Positions 35,376 to 43,360 of a DNA stretch of 64,000 nucleotides are shown here, one piece after another (the stretch's first letter is position 1; every line of letters starts with the position of its first letter). The notes beneath the pieces are model-generated. The model was not told the origin of the DNA. It searched no databases and saw nothing but the letters and a program-made list of their open reading frames with translations. Source of the DNA: G965220305 sp965220305 (GTDB taxonomy: Bacteria > Chloroflexota > Dehalococcoidia > Lucifugimonadales > UBA3495); NCBI GenBank assembly GCA_965220305.1, contig OZ244817.1, forward strand, positions 2,914,001-2,978,000, read 5' to 3'. The position numbers and the translations under genes were made by a program.

Positions 35376-35723
35376 GTGCATCCGGCATTGAGTGAATCCC
35401 CCCCTTGCGTGTTCTGCAACATCGTGGCAGGACAAGAACCTTCCAGGATCCGCTACCTGGACGAGGACCTGATTGTAATCGTCAACAAGCTCACCTGGGT
35501 CCCGCTAATGCTGTTGGCGATGCCGAAGAAGCATCTGAGCCAGGTGGAGATGTGGAGCAGCGGTTTGATGAACCGGCTGGGCAATGTTGCCGTGGACATG
35601 GGGTGCATGTACTCACCCAACGGCTTCCGCATCCTGTCCAACTTCGGGCGGGACGGAATGCAGAGCCAGAGCCACGGCCACCTGCACGTCATCGGGGGGA
35701 CCTACCTGGGGCCCTACGCCTAG
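35376..35723 (+). CDS. HIT family protein
   Basis: Histidine-triad nucleotide hydrolase/transferase-like protein. CVFCNIVAGQEPSRIRYLDE matches the HIT N-terminus with its zinc-type Cys pair, and SHGHLHVIGG carries the HxHxHxx active site. The true start is uncertain: ATG 35286 gives an implausible 30-residue leader, GTG 35376 or TTG 35388 place the Cys motif properly. Likely acts on AMP- or GMP-linked nucleotides. The next gene downstream is hicB. Confidence 0.88.
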   Translation: MHPALSESPPCVFCNIVAGQEPSRIRYLDEDLIVIVNKLTWVPLMLLAMPKKHLSQVEMWSSGLMNRLGNVAVDMGCMYSPNGFRILSNFGRDGMQSQSHGHLHVIGGTYLGPYA

Positions 35724-35794
35724 GCTCCGCGCCATGCCCCGATGGACTGGCTCTCCCCTCAATCAATTGAGTCCAAATTCAAGGAATGGCCGTA

Positions 35795-36043
35795 ATGAAG
35801 TCGTACACCTTCAGCGTTGTTATTGAGGATGACGCTTTCGAAGATGGCAGGAAAGCCTACCATGCCTATTGTCCTGCACTCAAGGGGTGCCGCACCTGGG
35901 GCTATACCTCTGAAGAGGCTCTTGTCAACATCCACGAGGCTGTGGAGCTATACTTGGAGGTCTTGATAGAGGCTGGCGAGGATATTTCGGTAGACCCGAA
36001 AGTTGGTGAAGGTGAGGCGCCTTCAGTGGTAGTAAATGTATAG
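35795..36043 (+). CDS. hicB: HicB family antitoxin
   Basis: 82-aa type II antitoxin with a partial RNase H-like fold (HicB/UPF0150). YTFSVVIEDDAF, AYHAYCPALKGCRTWGYTSE and EALVNIHEAVELYLEVLIEA are characteristic. The last base of its stop overlaps the hicA GTG start (TAGTG), so toxin and antitoxin are translationally coupled in antitoxin-first order. ATG 35795 is favoured by the AAGGA spacing over ATG 35786. Its partner toxin gene is frameshifted. Confidence 0.88.
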   Translation: MKSYTFSVVIEDDAFEDGRKAYHAYCPALKGCRTWGYTSEEALVNIHEAVELYLEVLIEAGEDISVDPKVGEGEAPSVVVNV

Positions 36044-36284
36044 TGAGATTTGTGCCACGAGGCATTACCGCGCGCCAGTTCGTTAGAGCATTGCTGCAAG
36101 ATGGTTTTACGGTACTGAGAACTAGAGGAAGTCATCGAATTTTCCAACATCCAGATAGGCGCAGGGTGGTAATAGCTTACCACCGGCTCAATGACGCATT
36201 TGCCATTGGGATTCTGCGGGCATGATTGCAGACGCCGGGTGGACTGCGGAAGACCTGCGGAGGCTGGGCCTGCTTCGACAATAA
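36043..36284 (+). pseudogene. hicA: HicA toxin gene, frameshifted near the 3' end
   Basis: dsRBD-like mRNA interferase of the HicAB system. Intact frame: GTG start, FVRALLQDGFTVLRTRGSHR with the catalytic His in RGSH, then AYHRLNDAFAIGILR. The frame ends at TGA after only 60 aa. The missing C-terminus (MIADAGWTAEDLRRLGLLRQ) is present in the next frame from 36221 to 36284; restoring one G in the CGGGCATG run at 36217-36224 rejoins it to an 80-residue HicA. So a single-base deletion (or sequencing error) inactivates or truncates the toxin. Confidence 0.78.
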
Positions 36285-36304
36285 GCAACCGAGGAGACGA
36301 ACAC

Positions 36305-37081
36305 ATGGCGGAAACAGTCCTTTACGAGAAACGCGGCAACGTTGTCATTATGACCCTGAACCGGCCCGATGCCCTGAACTCCATCAACCGGCAATTGCGC
36401 CGGGAGTTGGCCGAGGCGATTGACCAGTTTGACGGTGAGGAAGACTCCTTCGTCGGCATCATTACCGGCAACGGGCGGGCCTTCTGCGCCGGGCGCGACC
36501 TGAAAGAACGGGCCAGCGACAACGCCGCCGGGATCCAGGCCCGGGCGCGGGACAGCATGAACCCCGACCGGCCCTATATGTGGCCCCAGACCTGGAAGCC
36601 CCTCATCGCCGCCATCAACGGCTATGCCCTGGCCGGCGGTTGGTCCATCGCTCAGATGTGCGACCTGCGCCTGGCCGCCGAGGACGCCAGGATGGGTATC
36701 TCCGAGACCAAGTGGAGCCTGCTGCCGCCCTTCGGAACGATACTTCCCAAGATGATTCCCCTTTCGGCAGTACTGGAGTTGGTGATGACGGCCCAGCCCA
36801 TAACCGCCCAGCGGGCCTACGACATCGGCTTCGTCAATAAGGTGGTGCCCGGCGACCAGTTGATAGAGGAGGCGGTGCTGCTGGCGGAGCAGATAGCTGA
36901 GAATGCGCCCCTGGCGGTACAGTATTTCAAGGAGTTGGCCTACCGTGGCCTGAATATGTCCACCCAGGACATCTCCTCGTTGACCTATCACATGTACGAC
37001 CAGCTTCTCACCACCGAGGACTCCAAGGAAGGCCCCTTGGCCTTCGCCGAGAAGCGAAAGCCCCAGTGGAAGGGCCGCTAA
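36305..37081 (+). CDS. Enoyl-CoA hydratase/isomerase (crotonase) family protein
   Basis: 258-aa crotonase-fold enzyme acting on acyl-CoA thioesters. RGNVVIMTLNRPDALNSINR, the oxyanion-hole segments GRAFCAGRDLKERAS and AINGYALAGGWSIAQMCDLR, and AYDIGFVNKVVPGDQL are typical. The position of the first catalytic Glu in hydratases reads around MGISETKWSLLPPFGTI, so an isomerase or hydratase assignment is open. Shine-Dalgarno GAGGAG precedes ATG 36305. It is followed at 88 nt by an alpha/beta hydrolase in the same direction. Confidence 0.92.
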   Translation: MAETVLYEKRGNVVIMTLNRPDALNSINRQLRRELAEAIDQFDGEEDSFVGIITGNGRAFCAGRDLKERASDNAAGIQARARDSMNPDRPYMWPQTWKPLIAAINGYALAGGWSIAQMCDLRLAAEDARMGISETKWSLLPPFGTILPKMIPLSAVLELVMTAQPITAQRAYDIGFVNKVVPGDQLIEEAVLLAEQIAENAPLAVQYFKELAYRGLNMSTQDISSLTYHMYDQLLTTEDSKEGPLAFAEKRKPQWKGR

Positions 37082-37168
37082 CGGCTCCCTGGCGCTTCGC
37101 GGTATGACGCGGCTGTCGGGCCTCTACCCTGGAACAGCAAGCAAGACTGACCATAGGGAGGGAAGGGA

Positions 37169-38032
37169 ATGACTACACAGGTGCAACCCCAGAACAAGAC
37201 GGTAAACGTCAACGGCATCAACCTGCATTACCTGGACTGGGGCATGGTCGGGTGGGCCGGAAGCGCCATAGCAACCGCCACCCCCGTGTTGCTGGTGCAT
37301 GGTCTCCGGGGACACGCCCATTCCTGGGACGATGTTTCCCTGTCCCTGTGCCGCGACTTCCACGTGCTGGCCCTGGACCAGCGGGGCCGTGGCGACAGCG
37401 ATTGGGCCAAGGACGGCGACTATTCCACCGAGGCGTATGTGGCCGACCTGGACGGTTTCTGCCAGGCCCTGGGCTTGGACTCCTTCATCCTGGTGGGGCA
37501 CTCCATGGGCGGCAGGAACAGCATGTCCTTCGCCAGCCAATGGCCTGAGAAGCTGCAAAAGCTGGTCGTCGTGGATGTGGGCCCCACCATGGACCCCCGG
37601 GGCGGCGAGCGAATCCGGCAGGAGATAATCAACGTCCCCGAGGAGTTCGATTCCTTTGAAGCCGTGGTGGAATACATGAACGCCCAAAACCGCTTCGCCT
37701 CCGATGCCGTGCTGCGTCGCCGCTTGCAGTACGCGACCCGGGAATTGCCCAACGGCAAATTTGGCTGGCGTTACGACATCGCCGTCCGCGAGCAGCGCCG
37801 CCAGGGAGTATCGGCCCCCCAGTCCGACCTGTGGCCGGAGTTGCCCAAAATTACCTGCCCATCCCTCATCGTCCGGGGTATGGAGACCGACCTGCTTAGT
37901 CCCGACGTAGCCCAGCGGATGCTGGATACCATACCCGACGTAAGAATGGTGGAAATACAACAGGCGGGCCACATGGTTTTCGAGGACAATCCCCCGGACT
38001 TCATCGAGGCGGTCAAGGGCTTCCTGACCTAA
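37169..38032 (+). CDS. Alpha/beta hydrolase
   Basis: 287-aa alpha/beta-hydrolase. VNGINLHYLDWG at the N-terminus, LLVHGLRGHAHSWDDVSLSL oxyanion region, DQRGRGDSDWAK, nucleophile elbow FILVGHSMGGRNSMSF, acid after SLIVRGMETDLLSP, and catalytic His in QQAGHMVFEDNP. It shares the NLHYLDWG-type start with the hydrolase at 21103, a likely paralogue. Follows the crotonase gene, which suggests thioester or ring-cleavage product hydrolysis; that is inference. Confidence 0.92.
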   Translation: MTTQVQPQNKTVNVNGINLHYLDWGMVGWAGSAIATATPVLLVHGLRGHAHSWDDVSLSLCRDFHVLALDQRGRGDSDWAKDGDYSTEAYVADLDGFCQALGLDSFILVGHSMGGRNSMSFASQWPEKLQKLVVVDVGPTMDPRGGERIRQEIINVPEEFDSFEAVVEYMNAQNRFASDAVLRRRLQYATRELPNGKFGWRYDIAVREQRRQGVSAPQSDLWPELPKITCPSLIVRGMETDLLSPDVAQRMLDTIPDVRMVEIQQAGHMVFEDNPPDFIEAVKGFLT

Positions 38033-38069
38033 CCCTGCCCGTTGAGGTCACGCTAGGTGGAGCAACCCC

Positions 38070-38097
38070 GTAGGGGCGCACGGCCGTGCGCCCCTAC
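38070..38097. repeat. Perfect 28-bp palindrome
   Basis: GTAGGGGCGCACGG (38070-38083) followed immediately by its exact reverse complement (38084-38097). It lies 38 nt after the hydrolase stop; it could act as a terminator or be another mobile palindrome. It is in the 352-nt gap 38033-38384 that also holds a module C element. Confidence 0.85.
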
Positions 38098-38141
38098 CCT
38101 TGCCCGCTAGGACTAACTTGCCTCTGCTTGGACAATCAAAA

Positions 38142-38242
38142 GCCGCTGTCCCGGAGCCAGGGTCTTCCAATTGTCCTTAGAAAAGCGCTCACCCTGAGCC
38201 TGTCGAACCACGAACCGGCCCTTCGACAAGCTCAGGGTGAGC
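38142..38242. repeat. Module C inverted repeat with flanking module B fragment
   Basis: GCTCACCCTGAGCCTGTCGA (38187-38206) and TCGACAAGCTCAGGGTGAGC (38223-38242) form a 21-bp stem with one mismatch and a short loop. The upstream part (CAGGGTCTTCCAATTGTCC) is the module B tail. Together with the palindrome at 38070 this accounts for the gap. Confidence 0.8.
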
Positions 38243-38384
38243 GGCATGTACCTGAGCAGCGAGTTTTGAAAGCCCCTACCCCGCAGCTACTGTCCCTCGC
38301 CTTGGAGGGACGGTTATGCTATCATGCCAAGAAATCGGCCCTGGCGTGATTTTGCGCCCTATTACCTGCCGGAGGACAGCAGAC

Positions 38385-39608
38385 ATGAAAGTCTCCTTTT
38401 TCCACCTGATGCCCTACCAGGACCTCCCGTCAGACTTTGAAGAGCGGTTCCACAGTGCCTGGGTGGACCTGCCCAACGAGAATTTCGACCCGGAAGTGAC
38501 CCAGCAATACTACGACGACTATATCGACGAGTTGCGTTACGCCGACGCCCAGGGGTTCGATGGCATCTGCGTCAACGAGCACCACAACAACGCCTACGGC
38601 CTGATGCCTTCGCCAAACCTCATTGCGTCGGTCCTGGCCAACACCACCTCCAATGCGGCCCTGATCGTGCTGGGGAACAGCCTGGCCCTGTACCAGCCTC
38701 CGGTGCGGGTGGCCGAAGAGATGGCGATGCTGGACATTATGAGCAAGGGCCGGTTGGTAGCCGGGTTCCCGGTGGGCACCTCGATGGACACCACTTTTTC
38801 CTACGGCCAGGTGCCCATAACCCTCCGCGACAAACACACCGAGGCCCACGACGTTATCATGCGGGCCTGGCAGGAGCGCAAGCCCTTCATCTTCAACGGC
38901 AAGTACAACAAGCTGCGCTACGTCAACATTTGGCCCCGCCCTTTGCAGCAGCCCCATCCCCCGGTGTGGGTGCCCGGCAGCGGTAGCCTGGAAACCTGGG
39001 ACTGGGTGCTGGACCGGGACTACGTCTACTGTTACCTGAGCTACTTCGGCTACCTGCGCGGGCTGGGCATAGTCAAGGGATACTGGGACCGGGTGGCCGA
39101 GCGGGGCATCGACGACAACCCCTACCGGCTGGGATTCCTGCAACTGATTTGCGTATCGGAGACCGACGAATCAGCCCAGGAAGAGTACGAGGAGCACGTC
39201 AAGTATTTCTACCAGAAGATGCTGCGGGTCCACCCGCCCTTCGCCGAGTCTCCCGGCTACCGTTCCCTGGCCTCGGTCAGGAAGTCGCTGCGGCCCCAGA
39301 TTGGCGAGGAGGCCCAGAAGGCGGCCAGCGATATGGAGTGGAAGGACTACGTGGAGCAGGGCCACGTCATCGCCGGCAGCCCTGAGACGGTGCGCGAAAA
39401 GCTGACCGATGCGGTGAAGATGCTGCGCATCGGCCACCTGATGTGCCTGCTGCACATCGGCACCATGCCCAAGGACCTGACCCTGAAGAATACTGACCTC
39501 TTTGTCAAGGAAGTCATGCCCGCTATCAAGGACCTGTGGAGCGAGTACGACGACCCCTGGTGGCCGGAAAGACTCAAGCAGGACGCCCCCATCCCGGCTG
39601 CTGATTAG
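38385..39608 (+). CDS. LLM class flavin-dependent oxidoreductase
   Basis: 407-aa luciferase-like monooxygenase, distinct from the one at 2753. MKVSFFHLMPYQDLP, ADAQGFDGICVNEHHNNAYG, LIVLGNSLALYQPPVRVAEE, SKGRLVAGFPVGTS and AGSPETVREKLTDAVKMLRI are typical. ATG 38385 follows GGAGG; the open frame upstream reaches into the repeat region. The start MKVSFFHLMPY is characteristic of a subfamily common in Chloroflexota and actinobacteria. Substrate unknown. Confidence 0.93.
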   Translation: MKVSFFHLMPYQDLPSDFEERFHSAWVDLPNENFDPEVTQQYYDDYIDELRYADAQGFDGICVNEHHNNAYGLMPSPNLIASVLANTTSNAALIVLGNSLALYQPPVRVAEEMAMLDIMSKGRLVAGFPVGTSMDTTFSYGQVPITLRDKHTEAHDVIMRAWQERKPFIFNGKYNKLRYVNIWPRPLQQPHPPVWVPGSGSLETWDWVLDRDYVYCYLSYFGYLRGLGIVKGYWDRVAERGIDDNPYRLGFLQLICVSETDESAQEEYEEHVKYFYQKMLRVHPPFAESPGYRSLASVRKSLRPQIGEEAQKAASDMEWKDYVEQGHVIAGSPETVREKLTDAVKMLRIGHLMCLLHIGTMPKDLTLKNTDLFVKEVMPAIKDLWSEYDDPWWPERLKQDAPIPAAD

Positions 39609-39727
39609 ACTTTCCCCTGCCCTCCGGCGCCAGGCGGGTAGTGTGCTGGGTCTTGGTCCAGGCCGCTGGCCCGGGCCCTGCTCGGGTGCAGATATAAGCG
39701 TTGGACCTATGAATGACGGAGACAGGA

Positions 39728-40225
39728 ATGGGCGAGAAGCTACAACAGGGAGACCGGTTCCCCTCTTTGACTTTTAATCTGGCGGACGGCAGCGTCGTTC
39801 AGTTCCCCCAGGAGATGCCCGGGCGCTACGCCGCGCTTATTTTCTTCAGGGGCCACTGGTGACCCTACTGCATACGCCAGTTGGCGTCATGGGAAGATAA
39901 GAAGGCTGAACTGGATGCGCTGGGGCTTACCGTCTACGGTGTCAGCGTTGACTCCCGGGAACAGGCCCAGGAAGTGGCTGCCCAGGGCATCAGCTTCCCG
40001 ATGGTTTATGGGGTCTCCAAGGAGGACTCGGAACTTATCGGGGCTTGGTGGGGGGAGGGAGCCCACGGCGGTTTCATCCAGCCTGCGGAGTTTCTGTTGG
40101 GCCGGGGCGGCGTCGTCCTGGGTTCGATGTACGCTTCCGGGCAGGTGGGCCGGATGAGTCCCGAGGAGGCCATTACCTTCATTACCAATCGGGAGCGACG
40201 GCAACGGGAGCAGGCGGCCCGGTAG
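39728..40225 (+). CDS. AhpC/TSA peroxiredoxin-like protein, probable selenoprotein (in-frame TGA = Sec45)
   Basis: One 165-residue thioredoxin-fold protein read through TGA 39860-39862. Before the stop: RYAALIFFRGHW; after it: PYCIRQLASWEDKKAEL. Homologues of the AhpC/TSA-like family read RGHWCPYC, so TGA replaces the first Cys of a CxxC motif (U45-P-Y-C48). Downstream VYGVSVDSREQAQEVAAQ and GFIQPAEFLL complete the fold. The ATG 39728 follows an AGGA. A well-formed stem-loop with SECIS geometry follows the TGA. Peroxiredoxin-like UxxC selenoproteins are a known class, supporting Sec insertion here. Likely role: reduction of peroxides or disulfides. Confidence 0.86.
39863..39891 (+). promoter_or_regulatory. 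Candidate SECIS element downstream of the peroxiredoxin-like TGA
   Basis: Stem CATACGCC (39871-39878) pairs with GGCGTCATG (39883-39891) with one bulged C at 39888, giving 8 bp and an AGTT loop that begins 16 nt after the TGA. Position, loop size and a G in the first two loop bases fit the bacterial SECIS pattern. Confidence 0.65.
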
Positions 40226-40246
40226 GGCCGCTAATTGCTCTTATTC

Positions 40247-40270
40247 TGCTGACAGTTCCTACTGTCAGCA
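40247..40270. repeat. 10-bp perfect hairpin after the peroxiredoxin-like gene
   Basis: TGCTGACAGT (40247-40256) / ACTGTCAGCA (40261-40270), 4-nt TCCT loop. No U-tract on the plus strand. It may end the selenoprotein transcript or be a regulatory site for the VOC gene. Confidence 0.7.
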
Positions 40271-40290
40271 CCCGTTGTGCTGGAGTACCA

Positions 40291-40330
40291 TAATATTCCG
40301 GGTGTTGGTCTGCCGACACCCGGAATATTA
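40291..40330. promoter_or_regulatory. 18-bp hairpin directly before the VOC gene's ribosome-binding site
   Basis: TAATATTCCGGGTGTTGG (40291-40308) pairs with 40313-40330 over 18 bp (one G-T pair), 4-nt TCTG loop. The Shine-Dalgarno AAGGAG starts 4 nt later and ATG 40346 follows. As an mRNA structure it would sit just before the ribosome site; as DNA it is a long operator-like palindrome. Confidence 0.75.
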
Positions 40331-40345
40331 CTCAAGGAGTACTCC

Positions 40346-40840
40346 ATGAGCGAAGTTAGTCCCATCCCCCAGGGTTTCCATACCATCACTCCCCACCTGG
40401 TCATCAAGAACGCCTCAGAGGCCATGGACTTTTACCAGCGGGCCTTTGGCGCCCAGGAATTGTGCCGCTTTATGATGCCCGACGGAAAGCTGGTCATGCA
40501 CGGCCTGATGAAAATCGGCAATTCTATGTTGATGATGGCTGACGAGTTCCCGGATGGGCTCGGCGGCTGTCCCGGCTGGGTCTCTCCCAAGACTAATCAG
40601 GGGACTACGGTAGGTCTCAACCTGTACGTGGAAGACGTGGACGCCTTTTACCAGCAGGCGGTGGACGCCGGATGCGAACCCACCAGCCCGCCAATGGATG
40701 CCTTTTGGGGCGACCGGCATGGCCTGGTGCGTGACCCCTACGGGCACTACTGGAGCGTTTCCACTCATAAGGCAGAGTTGTCCGAGGAAGAAATAGCAAA
40801 AGGGGCCGAGGAATGGCTGGCCAACGCTGTAGCTTCGTAA
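40346..40840 (+). CDS. VOC family protein (PhnB/glyoxalase-like)
   Basis: 164-aa vicinal-oxygen-chelate protein of the PhnB-like type. FHTITPHLVIKNASEAMDFY, YQRAFGAQELCRFMMPDGKL, VMHGLMKIGNSMLMMADEFP and GDRHGLVRDPYGHYWSVSTH are standard. ATG 40346 has a good AAGGAG; the open frame upstream crosses a long hairpin. Function unspecified: PhnB-like proteins include bleomycin-resistance-like and isomerase-like members. Confidence 0.9.
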   Translation: MSEVSPIPQGFHTITPHLVIKNASEAMDFYQRAFGAQELCRFMMPDGKLVMHGLMKIGNSMLMMADEFPDGLGGCPGWVSPKTNQGTTVGLNLYVEDVDAFYQQAVDAGCEPTSPPMDAFWGDRHGLVRDPYGHYWSVSTHKAELSEEEIAKGAEEWLANAVAS

Positions 40841-40876
40841 GCTGAGGATACGCCTTTTGAGGCGCGCTAAACCCTG

Positions 40877-40897
40877 AGCCTGTCGAAGGTCTTCTTC
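40877..40897. repeat. Module C arm fragment
   Basis: CCCTGAGCCTGTCGAAGGTC, a single arm of the module C family, just downstream of the VOC gene. Confidence 0.55.
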
Positions 40898-40943
40898 ACG
40901 GTTACACCGGCCCATCAACGGTGAAGCGCGCATCCACTGATTT

Positions 40944-40973
40944 AGGCCCCTCCGCTTGGCGGCGGAGGGGCCT
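40944..40973. terminator. Hairpin between convergent VOC and gamma-glutamyltransferase genes
   Basis: 12-bp perfect stem AGGCCCCTCCGC (40944-40955) / GCGGAGGGGCCT (40962-40973), 6-nt loop. Short T-rich flanks on both sides; probably a shared terminator. Confidence 0.7.
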
Positions 40974-41008
40974 TGATGGTTCCACGGGCATCCACCAATT
41001 ACCCTGGC

Positions 41009-42793
41009 CTACCAGCCCAGCATCACCGACTCTTTCCGGGGGTCGGCCCCGCCGTGGTACACGCCGGTCTCCGAGTTGACCAGGATGGGGGTGAAGCCGT
41101 TGCTGATACCCCAGGGGCCCACCACCTCAACCTGGTGGCCCTTATCAGTGAGGGCCACCACCAACTCGTGGGAGACCCGTCCCTCGACTTCCAGCCTGTT
41201 GGGAGACACCCGGTGGGGCCAAGGCGACTGGGGGAAGCTGTAGCCGCAGAAGCGGGGGGCTTCCACCGCTTCCTGCACGTTCATGCCGAAGTCGATGATG
41301 TTGTTCAGCACCTGCAGGTTGCTCTGGGGCTGGCTGTCGCCGCCGGGGGTGCCCAGGGTCATAAAGGGTTGGCCCTCCTTGAGGACGATGAAGGTGCAGG
41401 GAGTGGTGCGCGGGCGCTTGTGCGGAGCGATGGCGTTGGGATTATCCTCGTCCAGCCAGAAGTAGCAACCCCGGCAGTTAATCAGAATGCCCGTGTCCCC
41501 CAGTACCATCCCCTGGGCCAGCCCGCCGAAGCTGCTGGGCGTTACCGACACCATGTTGCCCGCACCGTCCACGGTGGCCAGGTAGGTGGTGCCGTCGGAG
41601 TCGCCGCCCACCGGCTGGGGCTGGGGCGAGACCCCGGCGGGTCGATAGCCCGCGGCGACGGCCAGCATCTTGCGGGGGTCGCCGGGCGGGTACTGGGCCT
41701 GGGCTTTGTTGGGGTCGATGAGGCCCCGGCGCAGGGCGGCGTACTCTGGGGACAGCAGTCCCTGGAAGGGCACATCCACGAAGTCCGGGTCCCCTACGTA
41801 CCGCTCCCGGTCGGCGAAGGCCAGTTTCAGCGCCTCCACCTGCAGGTGGATTGCCTGGGGGCTGTTGTGGCCCAACTCCGCCAGGTTGAAGCCTTCCAGG
41901 ATATTCAGGGTTTGCAACAGGGTGATGCCCTGGGTCCAGGAACGGTTGGTGAAGACCTGGTAGCCCCGATAGGTGGTGGAGATGGGATCTTCCAGGGGAG
42001 ACTCGTACTCGGCGAAGTCTTCGTAGGTGTAGAGCCCGCCCAGGTCCTGCAATGCCTGGGCCATGCGCTGGGCCACGTCGCCTTTGTAGAAGTAGTCCCG
42101 AGCGGCCTGAATGGCGGCCTCGCGAGACTGGCCCTGCCCCAGGGCCTGCTCCTCCGCCTGGGCCATCAGCGATAGGGTGCGGCCCAGGTCTTTCTGCACG
42201 AACAGGCTGCCCAGTTCCGGCGGCTTACCGTTGGGCAGATAAATCCGCGCCGAATTGGGGTGCTTCTGCAGGTTGACCATCCGGTCGGGGCTGCCGATGG
42301 CCTGGTGCAGAAGCTGGTAGGCGGGGAACCCGTGCTGGGCGAAATTGAGGGCGCTTTCCACCACCTGATTGAAGCTCAAGGAGCCGTATTCGGCCAGCAT
42401 GGTGAGCAGCGCCGACAACACGCCGGGGACGGTGGTGCTGAGCACGCCCGGGGGTATCTCTCCCCACTGCTCCAGGTAATGGGCGACGGTAGCCTTGCGG
42501 GGGGCCCAGCCCTGGCCCACCACCGACCGGACGGCTTTGGCGGCCCGGTCATAGAACAGCATGGCTACTTCGCCCCCCAGGGAGTAGTGGGCGGTGGGTT
42601 CCATTACCCCGGCGGCCAGGGCGGTAGCCACCGCCGCATCGACAGCGTTGCCTCCCTGCCAGAGAATACGCATCCCGGCTTGAGCGGTCAGTTGGGTGCC
42701 GCCGCCCACCATGCCCCGGGTGCCCCACACCATGGGCCGGTGGGAAAACTCTCCCTGGCTTCCCGGAGTGTGACTGTTCATGTTCGCTGTCAT
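41009..42793 (-). CDS. Gamma-glutamyltransferase family protein
   Basis: 594-aa Ntn-hydrolase of the gamma-glutamyltransferase family, made as a proenzyme that self-cleaves before the catalytic Thr. The large-subunit part starts MVWGTRGMVGGGTQLTAQAG and contains ILWQGGNAVDAAVATALAAG and LGGEVAMLFYD. The small subunit would begin at Thr402 in GDSDGTTYLATVDGAGNMVS; PSSFGGLAQGMVLGDTGILI, the acidic motif FWLDEDNPNAIAPHKRP and TLGTPGGDSQPQSNLQVLNN follow. No signal peptide is evident. It may hydrolyse glutathione-like or other gamma-glutamyl (or acylated) substrates. Convergent with the VOC gene. Confidence 0.94.
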   Translation of the reverse strand: MTANMNSHTPGSQGEFSHRPMVWGTRGMVGGGTQLTAQAGMRILWQGGNAVDAAVATALAAGVMEPTAHYSLGGEVAMLFYDRAAKAVRSVVGQGWAPRKATVAHYLEQWGEIPPGVLSTTVPGVLSALLTMLAEYGSLSFNQVVESALNFAQHGFPAYQLLHQAIGSPDRMVNLQKHPNSARIYLPNGKPPELGSLFVQKDLGRTLSLMAQAEEQALGQGQSREAAIQAARDYFYKGDVAQRMAQALQDLGGLYTYEDFAEYESPLEDPISTTYRGYQVFTNRSWTQGITLLQTLNILEGFNLAELGHNSPQAIHLQVEALKLAFADRERYVGDPDFVDVPFQGLLSPEYAALRRGLIDPNKAQAQYPPGDPRKMLAVAAGYRPAGVSPQPQPVGGDSDGTTYLATVDGAGNMVSVTPSSFGGLAQGMVLGDTGILINCRGCYFWLDEDNPNAIAPHKRPRTTPCTFIVLKEGQPFMTLGTPGGDSQPQSNLQVLNNIIDFGMNVQEAVEAPRFCGYSFPQSPWPHRVSPNRLEVEGRVSHELVVALTDKGHQVEVVGPWGISNGFTPILVNSETGVYHGGADPRKESVMLGW

Positions 42794-42926
42794 TGGTTGC
42801 TCCTTTATGTACTAATCGTCGGGCCTTTCCGTGCTGGCCCCAGCACTCATCGGAGGATTCTGAACAGTGTAGCCGGGCCTCCGTGGGAAGCGCAAGGGAG
42901 GGCTTCCTGGTAGCTGGCCCCGGCCT

Positions 42927-43164
42927 CCTGGATTCCGGCCTGCGCCGGAATGACGGTTGGGGGCAGAACCTTTCGATTTTTCGCGCTGAAGCTATGCAGA
43001 TTGTTGGGTCGGACTTCCTTGGCTGTCATTCTGAGGAGCCAGACCACTTGTCATTCTGAGGAGCCTACGACGAAGAATCTAAAGCGCTCCGGTTGCAAAA
43101 GGGGTTAGGACACCCACCACTTTAGATTCTTCGCTCCGCTCAGAATGACAATCGAAAGACCCTG
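42927..43164. repeat. Module A plus nested module B repeats
   Basis: Module A in reverse (GGATTCCGGCCTGCGCCGGA then ATGACGG, from 42927). Module B left arm appears twice (TGTCATTCTGAGGAGCC at 43024 and TGTCATTCTGAGGAGCCTAC at 43049), and its right arm is CTTTAGATTCTTCGCTCCGC then TCAGAATGACAATCGAAAGA (43120-43159). It sits in the 567-nt gap 42794-43360, which holds no gene. Confidence 0.8.
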
Positions 43165-43247
43165 ACGGTGAGGGCCGGTTGCTGGATTGCATCCTCTTTG
43201 CACGCTAAGGAATTATCTCAAAAGGCTAGCTGCCGACATGGGGGGCA

Positions 43248-43313
43248 CCCTTCGACAGGCTCAGGGTGAGCGGAGCGCCGCTTCGGGACCGCTCATGGTG
43301 AGCCTGTCGAACC
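43248..43313. repeat. Module C inverted repeat
   Basis: CCCTTCGACAGGCTCAGGGT then GAGCGG (43248-43273), and its inverted partner CCGCTCATGGTGAGCCTGTC then GAACC (43289-43313), separated by 15 nt. Confidence 0.8.
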
Positions 43314-43360
43314 ACACCCCCGGGCGGACATAGAGCCTATGTTTGACCTGGCGAAACGCG

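Noticed and set aside
36226..36423. 65-codon open frame starting inside the hicA tail
   Set aside because: It overlaps the hicA remnant and the crotonase gene in another frame; explained by the hicA frameshift and the real crotonase start at 36305.
38142..38242. Possible CRISPR array in the repeat-rich gaps
   Set aside because: The repeats are inverted pairs and modules at irregular spacing across the window, not direct repeats with regular unique spacers; no cas genes are present.
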